NCBI GenBank assembly: GCA_023254445.1
Contig: JALRLN010000065.1
Coordinates: forward strand, 1 to 6,898
Source of the DNA: Candidatus Poseidoniaceae archaeon
Lineage (GTDB): Archaea > Thermoplasmatota > Poseidoniia > Poseidoniales > Poseidoniaceae
DNA length: 6,898 nucleotides
Direction: 5' to 3'
Shown one piece after another: positions 1 through 5,441 of the stretch. Below the pieces are notes generated by a model. The model was not told the origin of the DNA. It worked only from the letters and a program-made list of their open reading frames with translations, and did no database searches. The position numbers and the translations under genes were made by a program. Positions within the stretch are counted from its first letter, which is position 1. Each line of letters starts with the position of its first letter.

Positions 1-9
1 TGGGTGTGG

Positions 10-195
10 TTACACAGAGGACCCGCTGTCCTCTCTTTCCGAGCCGAAGGCGGTGCTGGACACGGCCGTCGTTCGGGAAGGCAGCGAGGTGAGGTCGGCT
101 GCAGCCTGGTGCTGGCGCTCACCCTGGACATCCCAGGTGCTCGTCCAGACGCCAAAAGTGCTGCTCAGTGTGCCGTTCTCGTAGTCCTCATTCAT
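10..195 (-). CDS. Doubtful small protein, 61 aa, unknown
   Basis: The ORF runs from ATG at 195 to TAA at 10-12. I do not recognise the product. It is rich in Ser, Thr and Glu, with no membrane segment, signal peptide or clear motif. In its favour, my reading gives G or C at the third position in roughly four fifths of codons, as expected for real genes in this GC-rich genome, and a TATA-like stretch (TTCAAATA on the minus strand, near 264-271) lies upstream. Against it, there is no ribosome binding site before the ATG and an in-frame stop lies just upstream, so the frame cannot extend. A nine-codon ORF starting at 217 ends overlapping its start codon. It could be a real small gene, the decayed end of a larger one, or chance. 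Confidence 0.25.
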   Translation of the reverse strand: MNEDYENGTLSSTFGVWTSTWDVQGERQHQAAADLTSLPSRTTAVSSTAFGSEREDSGSSV

Positions 196-217
196 CGCTG
201 TTCACGGGGTCGTTCAT

Positions 218-236
218 AGGGAACCCAACGTTCCCT
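218..236. repeat. Perfect 7-bp inverted repeat (hairpin)
   Basis: AGGGAAC and GTTCCCT are separated by five bases (CCAAC). The repeat lies between the stop of the 258-residue gene (298) and the doubtful 61-aa ORF (195). It could fold as a hairpin after the upstream gene or act as a protein-binding site. No T-run follows it on the minus strand, so a standard intrinsic terminator is not supported. Confidence 0.5.
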
Positions 237-297
237 CTGCCAATCAGACCGGTTCGACCCTATTTGAAGGGAGCGGTGCAGTGCGTCCGAGACCGGC

Positions 298-1074
298 TCA
301 CAGCGGTTCCGCCATGATCGGCAGGTCCGGAAGCAACAGCGAGGCTGGGTGGTTCAGCGCGTACCGCGCGAGCATGCGGGCGACCTCCGTGTCGCGAATG
401 CGGTGCAAACGCTGGCCCCCGTTGCCCGTTGCAGGTGCGAAAAGGTCGGTTGCTTCCGGCACGCGTGCACGAAGGAAGCGCGTGATGGCAATTTTCGCGG
501 CGCGGACCGTGTTGGAGCCGCGAAGGTCGTCGGGACCTGGTGTTCCTAAACCAAGGTAATGGACGATTCTTGATTGCCGTTCGCCCCGCTTTCCGCCCAT
601 CGCGATCATCCCGAGCACAATGAATTGGTCGCGCGTGGCTGCGTCCCATCGGTGATGGTTGAACGGTTCGTCTTCAGTACCGTCAAATTTCGACTGAAGT
701 GCAGCAAAAACTGCCTTGTCGACCTCCCGGAATTCGCTCAGGTCCGGATTGGGGATGTGCCTTCTCTCTAATTTTGCATCGGGGGGGAGCACCGTTGCGA
801 AGGTTTCGAATTGAAATTCGGAGTGAAGCCATCGCTCCAGCGTGTTCGCAAAAGATGGATCTCGTCCGCGTTCGCTCCACATCGCCCGGCGAATGAAGTC
901 CTCTGCTTCGAGTTCAAACATTTCTGGGGAACGTCGAGCAAGGACGTGAATAGCGTCGAGAAGTTGTTCCCTGCGCTTTTCCATCTTTCTCGATGAGGTG
1001 GCCGTCGTGCTGACGCCGTCCATGATATCTTCTTGTTCGGACTTCGCTAAATTGCTTTGTGTAAGGGTGCGCAT
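298..1074 (-). CDS. Unrecognised protein, 258 aa, possible C-terminal winged helix
   Basis: I do not recognise the family. The frame is open from TTG at 1158, but ATG 1074 is the better start. It has GAGGT six bases upstream (1085-1081), and a TATA-like TTTATG (1136-1131) lies inside the longer version. The protein is soluble, with no signal peptide or membrane helix. Its N-terminal two thirds are charged and probably helical. Near residues 150-235 the order is a helix (DQFIVLGMIAM), a helix (RQSRIVHYLGL), a longer basic helix (AAKIAITRFLRARV), then a hairpin-like GNGGQRLHRI. This order resembles an OmpR/PhoB-type winged helix, but that is inference from pattern only. Composition is uneven: by my count 42% GC at 1021-1080, 47% at 661-720 and 72% at 361-420. 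The 5' two thirds are thus AT-rich for this genome. It may be a DNA-binding accessory gene. Confidence 0.7.
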   Translation of the reverse strand: MRTLTQSNLAKSEQEDIMDGVSTTATSSRKMEKRREQLLDAIHVLARRSPEMFELEAEDFIRRAMWSERGRDPSFANTLERWLHSEFQFETFATVLPPDAKLERRHIPNPDLSEFREVDKAVFAALQSKFDGTEDEPFNHHRWDAATRDQFIVLGMIAMGGKRGERQSRIVHYLGLGTPGPDDLRGSNTVRAAKIAITRFLRARVPEATDLFAPATGNGGQRLHRIRDTEVARMLARYALNHPASLLLPDLPIMAEPL

Positions 1075-1130
1075 ACGATAACCTCGCTCACCTGTCTGTG
1101 GCCATTCGTTCAGAAAATCCGTTGAGGACA

Positions 1131-1136
1131 CATAAA
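1131..1136 (-). promoter_or_regulatory. Candidate TATA box for the 258-aa gene
   Basis: TTTATG reads on the minus strand about 60 bases upstream of ATG 1074. With an archaeal spacing of about 25 bases, transcription would start near 1107, leaving a leader of about 33 bases containing GAGGT. This is the only T/A-rich box suitably placed and it agrees with the chosen start. It presupposes an archaeal host. Confidence 0.35.
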
Positions 1137-1145
1137 CCCACACGA

Positions 1146-1160
1146 TTTTGTGAAACAAAA
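1146..1160. repeat. 6-bp palindrome TTTTGT-GAA-ACAAAA
   Basis: This is a perfect inverted repeat with a three-base centre, in the gap between the GNAT stop (1188) and the candidate promoter of the next gene (1131-1136). It sits just upstream of that TATA-like box, where an operator or activator site could lie. It could also mark the 3' end of the GNAT transcript. The arms are AT-rich, which makes a stable RNA hairpin unlikely. Confidence 0.4.
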
Positions 1161-1187
1161 GGCCTCGATGTCCGGGCTTGGTTTGAA

Positions 1188-1730
1188 TCAGATGGAGGAA
1201 TTCAACGATTTACGCATCGACATGTGAGGGCCAACGCCATCAATGACGTAGCATGAGCCGAAGGTGCTCCACCCACACCGCTCGTAGAACCCGATCGCGC
1301 CTTCCCGCGCTTGCAACCATCCGGTCGTCGCCTGCCAATGATCGACCACCGCCCGTTCGAGGTGCTGCAGCACAAGCGCCCCAAACCCACGCCCTCGATG
1401 GCTGTCCACGACGCCCATCTGCCGGATTTGGACGGCTGGGCGGAGCGAAGCATGGTGTGGACCACGAAGCGGCTCAAAGGCAGGAATCGATGCTGCGCCG
1501 GGACCTGCATGGTCCGCAGCGGCGCCGTCGCCGACGAGCAGGTGGGCACGGGCCACGGCCACGATGCGCCCCTCAAGGGCCACCCATGCATGCAGTGCCT
1601 CTTCTTCATCGGGAAGGCGTTCGGACCCAGGTGGGCGGCCCAAGGGTCGACGGAGCACGTCGTAGCGCGTCGCGAAGTAATCCTCGGGGAGGGTTTTCCC
1701 CGGAAACGCCAGGTGCACGTCGTGCGGCAC
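1188..1730 (-). CDS. GNAT family N-acetyltransferase
   Basis: The product is a cytoplasmic acetyltransferase of the GNAT fold, expected to transfer acetyl from acetyl-CoA to an amine; the substrate cannot be told. In the 180-residue form, PEDYFATRYDVLRRPLG (about 16-31) is the usual N-terminal segment. IRQMGVVDSHRGRGFGALVL (about 102-121) is motif A with the pyrophosphate-binding R-G-x-G-x-G/A-type loop. AREGAIGFYERCGW (about 141-154) is motif B, and the protein ends with a GPHMSMRK strand typical of the family. Between the strand ending near residue 63 and motif A is an Ala/Gly/Pro/His-rich stretch of about 35 residues, longer than usual. I chose GTG 1730 because GGTGGTGAT lies just before it and the family N-terminus begins soon after. 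A TTG at 1760 would add ten residues and overlap the upstream gene. The start lies 4 bases after the membrane protein's stop, so the two are probably co-transcribed. Confidence 0.88.
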   Translation of the reverse strand: MPHDVHLAFPGKTLPEDYFATRYDVLRRPLGRPPGSERLPDEEEALHAWVALEGRIVAVARAHLLVGDGAAADHAGPGAASIPAFEPLRGPHHASLRPAVQIRQMGVVDSHRGRGFGALVLQHLERAVVDHWQATTGWLQAREGAIGFYERCGWSTFGSCYVIDGVGPHMSMRKSLNSSI

Positions 1731-1734
1731 GGCA

Positions 1735-2937
1735 TCACCACCCTGCGAAGGTGGCAGCAATCCAACCGATGAACGAGAGCGGGGCCATCAAGACGCCCGT
1801 CAGCGCCCCAAAGGCGCCGGCCTTTCCGTGCCCGCGACCGCCGACGATCGGCACGACGATGTACGTGATGATGCAACCGAGTGGGAAGACCGTGAGCATC
1901 ACGCCGTGCGTGAGTTCCGCCGAAGCGTACGCGTCGGCATCCTCGCGGTTGATCAGGTCGATGCCCATATTGAACACCGCCACCTCCGCGTCAACGCCGC
2001 CCACCCAAAACGTCCGGTTGCTGGGCGACCAGGCGCCCACGGTTTCGCTCTCGTACTCGCATGCGCAGAAGAAGGACCATTCGTAGGTTGGTGCTGGAGG
2101 ACCTTCCGCTTCACCCCGCCTCCAGCATTCCGTCGGCCACGCTTCCAACACGGCTTCGTCGTACCATCCTGCGTTCGGTCCGGGATGTTCGAAGCGGAGG
2201 TACACCCCACCCAACTCACATGCAGAGGAACCCGTGTGGTCGCCATACGCGATGTAGGCCGTACCGTTTTCGCTCACCACAGGCTCGAGGTCGGTCCACC
2301 GCCCCGTGGTGGTGTTGTAGTAGTCCACGCCTCCGCCCAGAAAGGTCGTAGCCTCGAAGGCTGAACCGTTGAACCACATCGTCTTCGTGGCTGAATCGTG
2401 CTCGAAGGTCAGGGTAAGGTTCGCAGGCAAGGGCCGAGGGCGGCTGAATTCAAGGGGGCGTTGCTGGACGTCCACGGCCGGGTCGTCCCACGAGATCCAA
2501 TCCTCGAACCCCAAGGAGGCGTCCAACCATCGCCCGTCCGACGTTTGTGCGTCGCTCCAAACGGACACCACGCTCAAACCATCAAACTCCGGGCCAAGGA
2601 CCACCCTTCCAGAACCGTTCTCCACCACCAGCGGCTGGTTGGTGTACTCCCATTGGTCGTTGACCTGAGCGATCTGAATGGACGTGGCCAAGAGCAGGGC
2701 ACCAAGCACGAGTTGCACCCCGACAACGACGGCTGCGTATCGAAGGTAGGCACGCCAACGCCACGGTGTGCCGTTGGACGGAAGGCCTGCAAAGGGCCCG
2801 ACGGAGCCGCTCAGCGAAGCGGTCCCGGACAGGGTCGTGCCCGTCATCACCGGGGCGGTCGACACCCCGCCCTGTGGTGGATCGACGTCGTGCTTAGGGT
2901 CGCTCAGGTTCCACGACGCGGGTGGAGCGCCCTGCAT
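1735..2937 (-). CDS. Membrane protein of unknown family with large ectodomain, 400 aa
   Basis: I do not recognise the family. Starting at ATG 2937, the first 65 residues are Pro/Gly/Ser/Thr-rich and probably disordered. A membrane helix follows at about 66-87 (core VVVGVQLVLGALLLA). A hydrophilic, Trp- and acid-rich domain spans about 88-345, and two more helices lie at about 346-366 and 374-396, with the protein ending almost at the last helix. The ectodomain has six N-x-S/T sequons (N107, N173, N190, N208, N224, N307) and four cysteines (C240, C271, C291, C293), which suggests an outside location with disulfides and possibly N-glycosylation. The frame is open back to 3282, but that part is antisense to tRNA-Cys and is not a real N-terminus. 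No good ribosome binding site precedes 2937; GTG 2958 is an alternative. It could be a surface sensor or envelope protein, but no catalytic motif is visible. The gene lies immediately upstream of the GNAT gene. Confidence 0.8.
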   Translation of the reverse strand: MQGAPPASWNLSDPKHDVDPPQGGVSTAPVMTGTTLSGTASLSGSVGPFAGLPSNGTPWRWRAYLRYAAVVVGVQLVLGALLLATSIQIAQVNDQWEYTNQPLVVENGSGRVVLGPEFDGLSVVSVWSDAQTSDGRWLDASLGFEDWISWDDPAVDVQQRPLEFSRPRPLPANLTLTFEHDSATKTMWFNGSAFEATTFLGGGVDYYNTTTGRWTDLEPVVSENGTAYIAYGDHTGSSACELGGVYLRFEHPGPNAGWYDEAVLEAWPTECWRRGEAEGPPAPTYEWSFFCACEYESETVGAWSPSNRTFWVGGVDAEVAVFNMGIDLINREDADAYASAELTHGVMLTVFPLGCIITYIVVPIVGGRGHGKAGAFGALTGVLMAPLSFIGWIAATFAGW

Positions 2938-2999
2938 GGGCGGGGCTGTGCGCCACACACCATCAGGGTCGCGGCGCGTGGTTCGGCGAGGGATGGGGT

Positions 3000-3008
3000 G
3001 AAATATCG
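3000..3008 (+). promoter_or_regulatory. TATA-like box before tRNA-Cys, possibly shared by both directions
   Basis: GAAATATCG places the AT-rich core AAATAT at 3001-3006, about 27 bases before the first base of the tRNA, which is the normal archaeal TATA distance. On the other strand it reads GATATTTC, about 65 bases before the membrane protein's ATG at 2937. Transcription from there would give a leader of about 40 bases. It is the only AT-rich patch in this divergent, GC-rich intergenic stretch. Confidence 0.5.
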
Positions 3009-3029
3009 GTCCCGGCTCGCCGACATGCC

Positions 3030-3100
3030 GCACGGATGTCAGAGTGGCTATGAGCGGGACTGCAGATCCTGAAACCGGAGTTCGAATCTCCGTCCGTGCT
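3030..3100 (+). tRNA. tRNA-Cys (anticodon GCA)
   Basis: A full cloverleaf can be drawn. The acceptor stem is GCACGGA (3030-3036) with TCCGTGC (3093-3099), seven perfect pairs. The D stem is TCA (3039-3041) with TGA (3051-3053), and its loop holds the conserved GG. The anticodon stem is CGGGA (3055-3059) with TCCTG (3067-3071), including one G-T pair. The anticodon loop is CTGCAGA with GCA at 3062-3064, the variable loop is AAAC, and the T arm is CGGAG-TTCGAAT-CTCCG (3076-3092). The discriminator base T at 3100 is the U73 identity base of tRNA-Cys. The D stem has only three pairs because positions 13 and 22 (G and A) do not match. CCA is not encoded (CCT follows), so CCA-adding enzyme is required. 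There is no intron. Confidence 0.95.
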
Positions 3101-3114
3101 CCTCTGCTCACGAA

Positions 3115-3130
3115 GCGGCCGAGAGGCTGC
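3115..3130 (+). repeat. Hairpin with GAGA tetraloop downstream of tRNA-Cys
   Basis: GCGGCC and GGCTGC form a six-pair stem (one G-T) closed by GAGA, a GNRA-type tetraloop, 15 bases after the tRNA's last base. No T-run follows it, so it is not a clear terminator. It could stabilise the 3' trailer or guide processing, or be chance in GC-rich DNA. Confidence 0.35.
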
Positions 3131-3212
3131 ATCAGGACACGCAGGATTGAAGACCGGAATCTCGTCGCTCGACCATCCGGCAACGCACGGACGGCCTCCA
3201 AGGTGGGTGACG

Positions 3213-4346
3213 ATGCCGCGACGGAACACCATGTTTGACGGCCTTGGCCGTGGCTTTGCCGCCTTCCTCGCCCCACCCCCACCGGACGTCATTCGCTTCA
3301 CGGTGGGCCAACCGGACTTCGAGACGCCTGCGCCTGCCGTCGAGGCCGCGGTGGACGCCTTGCGCAACGGAGCCCACGGATACACGAGGAGCCAGGGCTC
3401 GGAATCCCTCTGCAACGCGGTGGCCCGGCACCTGCACGGCTACGGAATCGACGCACCGGGCGCCGATGTGGTCGTCACACCGGGCTGCAAGCAAGCGGTG
3501 CTCTATGCCCTGATGACCACCCTTTCCCCGGGGGATGAGGTGCTGCTGCTCTCCCCCGCCTGGCCGTCCTACGACGGTATGGTGCGCATCGCGGGTGGCG
3601 TTCCTGTGCACGTCCCCGTTCAGCGAGAGAACTACCACCCAGACCTCGAAGCCCTCCGGGCTGCGGTGACGCCCAACACGAGGGCCATCCTGCTGAACTC
3701 GCCGAACAACCCGACCGGGGCCGTGTACACGCGTTCCGAGGTGCAGGCGATCCTCGACGTGGCCATCGCTTCCGACCTCTGGATCCTTGACGACATGATC
3801 TACGCGCCGCTGGCGTACGGTGACCACCACTACACGTCACCGGCCTCCTTGCCGGGGGGTGCTGAGCGCACGATTACCGTTGGTGGGTGGTCCAAGGGAT
3901 GGGCCATGACCGGATGGCGCCTCGGATGGATCACGGCCCCAACGGACCTCATGGCCGCGGTCAAGACCCTCCAAACCAGCGCCGCCACCCACGTGCCGAC
4001 CTTCCTCATGCCGGCCGCGGAACTCGCTTTGGCACTGGACGAGGACGTTCGAGCGATGCGGGACTCCTTTGACGCGCGTCGGTCCCAGATGCACGCTGGA
4101 TTGCAATCCATTCCTGGCTTGATCACCCCGATGCCGGAAGGGGCCTTCTACGCCCTTGTGGACGTCTCCGGAACGGGGATGGACGACGTGACCTTTGCGA
4201 CACGCGCCCTGAACGAGGCGCGCGTGGCGGTGATTCCAGGGTCCCTGATGGAGGGCGGTGAAGGGTTGATCCGCATGTCCTATGCGACCTCCTCGGACGA
4301 CATTGCCGAAGGGCTCGCACGGTTGCGTGCATGGTTGGAGGGGTGA
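3213..4346 (+). CDS. Fold-type I PLP-dependent aminotransferase (class I/II)
   Basis: The product is a cytoplasmic transaminase using pyridoxal phosphate, moving an amino group between an amino acid and a 2-oxo acid. The pattern is that of the aspartate aminotransferase I-gamma type; the true substrate cannot be fixed. In the 377-residue form one sees FTVGQPDFETP (29-39), GYTRSQGSESL (56-66), the cofactor phosphate region TPGCKQA (89-95), SPNNPTG (163-169), and LDDMIY (192-197) with the Asp that pairs the PLP ring nitrogen and the Tyr that contacts its O3. GGWSKGWAMTGWRLGW (224-239) carries the Schiff-base Lys K228. PEGAFY (308-313) and IRMSYA (353-358) follow, with the carboxylate-binding Arg R354. 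Length is normal. Start ATG 3213 has AGGTG seven bases upstream; the in-frame ATG at 3231 has no such site. The reading frame is open further back, but that part abuts the tRNA and looks unlike protein. The MscS gene begins 3 bases after its stop. Confidence 0.93.
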   Translation: MPRRNTMFDGLGRGFAAFLAPPPPDVIRFTVGQPDFETPAPAVEAAVDALRNGAHGYTRSQGSESLCNAVARHLHGYGIDAPGADVVVTPGCKQAVLYALMTTLSPGDEVLLLSPAWPSYDGMVRIAGGVPVHVPVQRENYHPDLEALRAAVTPNTRAILLNSPNNPTGAVYTRSEVQAILDVAIASDLWILDDMIYAPLAYGDHHYTSPASLPGGAERTITVGGWSKGWAMTGWRLGWITAPTDLMAAVKTLQTSAATHVPTFLMPAAELALALDEDVRAMRDSFDARRSQMHAGLQSIPGLITPMPEGAFYALVDVSGTGMDDVTFATRALNEARVAVIPGSLMEGGEGLIRMSYATSSDDIAEGLARLRAWLEG

Positions 4347-4349
4347 TGC

Positions 4350-5339
4350 ATGGTCGCGCTTCCCGATATGGCGGGATGGCTCCGGGACCAGGTCGGGCTC
4401 TCGTTCGACGTGCAGCAGCGGCTGCTCGCCACGATTGTCGTGCTGCTCGTCGTGATGGGGGGCCGGCGTGCCTTGATGCGTGCCGTCGACCGCCACGTGA
4501 AGGCCGACGAGGCCATCCACGCATGGCGGCGGGGCAGTTTCTACGTCATGTGGACGCTGTTGGTGGTCGTCCTCCTTCGCCTGTGGATTGACGGGTTGAG
4601 CGGCGTTGGCACCTTCCTCGGGTTGCTCGTGGCCGGTATCGCGGTGGCCCTCAACCAACCCCTGCAGAGCGTGGCGGCATGGACCTACATTGTCGCGCGG
4701 CGGCCCTTTTCGATCGGCGACCGGATCGAGGTTGGCACACGGATGGGCGAGGTCGTCGACATCCGCCTCTTCTCCACCCTTCTCTACGAGGTCCGAGGCC
4801 CGTTGGAAGCGGAGCAGTCCACAGGTCGAATCGTGCACATTCCGAACAAGATGATGCTTGAGGTGACGCTCATCAACGCCTCCCGCGGGCTCGGCATGCT
4901 GTGGAACGAGGTACCTGTGCTCACCACCTTCGAATCCAACTGGGAACGGGCCCGGGCCCTTGTGGAACAGATCACGAACGACGAGGCGGAACGGTACGCG
5001 CTCAAAGCGCGAGAGCGGGCGCGCAAGGCCGTTCGTGAGGTGCTCATCAAGCCTGGATCGCTCGGACCGCGCGTCTACCTGACCGTTCGTGATTCTGGCG
5101 TCCTCCTGACCGCCCGCTACCTCGTGGACGTGCGTGACCGTCGAGAGAGCGACGACCGGGTATGGACCGCCCTGCTCCGCGCCTTCGGGAACGAAGACAG
5201 CATCGATTTGGCCTACCCAACCCGGCGAAGTTTCGTGAACCACATCGAAGGCAAGCCGGGGGCGAAGGCGCCAGCATGGCCTCCGGCACCCATGGCCTAC
5301 CTTGGCGACGCCTCCGAAGACGGACCGGATTCCCGCTGA
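4350..5339 (+). CDS. MscS-family small-conductance mechanosensitive ion channel
   Basis: The product is predicted to be a tension-gated channel of the cytoplasmic membrane that releases solutes during hypo-osmotic shock. The 329-residue protein has hydrophobic helices at about 24-42 and 63-81. Next comes the pore-lining helix region GTFLGLLVAGIAVALNQPLQ (87-106), matching the Gly/Ala-rich TM3 of MscS. The beta domain signature RPFSIGDRIEVG (118-129), GEVVDI (133-138) and GRIVHIPNKMM (159-169) is very typical. A mixed alpha/beta C-terminal domain extends to about 295, followed by a Pro/Ala/Asp-rich tail. Three helices is the minimal MscS layout. The start ATG 4350 lies 3 bases after the aminotransferase stop, and the ribosome binding site GGAGGGGTGAT lies in the end of that gene, so translation of the two is probably coupled. 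No metabolic link with the aminotransferase is evident. Confidence 0.93.
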   Translation: MVALPDMAGWLRDQVGLSFDVQQRLLATIVVLLVVMGGRRALMRAVDRHVKADEAIHAWRRGSFYVMWTLLVVVLLRLWIDGLSGVGTFLGLLVAGIAVALNQPLQSVAAWTYIVARRPFSIGDRIEVGTRMGEVVDIRLFSTLLYEVRGPLEAEQSTGRIVHIPNKMMLEVTLINASRGLGMLWNEVPVLTTFESNWERARALVEQITNDEAERYALKARERARKAVREVLIKPGSLGPRVYLTVRDSGVLLTARYLVDVRDRRESDDRVWTALLRAFGNEDSIDLAYPTRRSFVNHIEGKPGAKAPAWPPAPMAYLGDASEDGPDSR

Positions 5340-5351
5340 CCCTCCCCTCCC

Positions 5352-5364
5352 CATACACATACAC
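5352..5364 (+). promoter_or_regulatory. Weak candidate promoter for metK
   Basis: CATACACATACAC is the only A/T-containing stretch in the 102-base gap between the MscS stop and metK (5340-5441). It contains a direct repeat of CATACA and lies about 80 bases before the metK ATG. If it acts as a TATA element, the leader would be about 55-60 bases, too short for a known SAM riboswitch. Placement is the main argument and the match to consensus is poor. Confidence 0.25.
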
Positions 5365-5441
5365 GTGCACCTCGGTCACGACGAATGGTGTCGGACGAGC
5401 GGTGGGGAAGCCTTGAGTAGAGGTGGACGGAGCCCGCCGGC

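Noticed and set aside
260..649. 129-codon minus-strand frame at the end of the 258-aa gene
   Set aside because: It overlaps the longer gene in another frame and reads as Arg/Pro/His-rich shadow sequence.
1075..1158. TTG start at 1158 for the 258-residue gene
   Set aside because: ATG 1074 has GAGGT at ideal spacing, and a promoter-like box and palindrome lie within the extension.
1202..1876. 224-codon minus-strand frame overlapping GNAT, and plus-strand frames 1253-2086 and 1828-2364
   Set aside because: They are Arg/Pro/His-rich shadow frames without motifs, overlapping genes with clear family or membrane features.
3096..3212. Extension of the aminotransferase frame upstream into the tRNA 3' end
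   Set aside because: It overlaps the tRNA, lacks a ribosome binding site and has no family similarity; ATG 3213 has a proper site.
2938..3282. N-terminal extension of the membrane protein frame by 115 codons on the minus strand
   Set aside because: It runs antisense through tRNA-Cys and gives the familiar spurious peptide RTEIRTPVSGS read from a tRNA; it also overlaps the start of the aminotransferase.
3837..5360. 507-codon open frame on the minus strand
   Set aside because: It is entirely opposite the aminotransferase and MscS genes, whose motifs are unambiguous; long antisense frames are common in GC-rich coding DNA.
5340..5441. SAM riboswitch upstream of metK
   Set aside because: The gap is only 102 bases and I see no conserved SAM riboswitch core or terminator hairpin.
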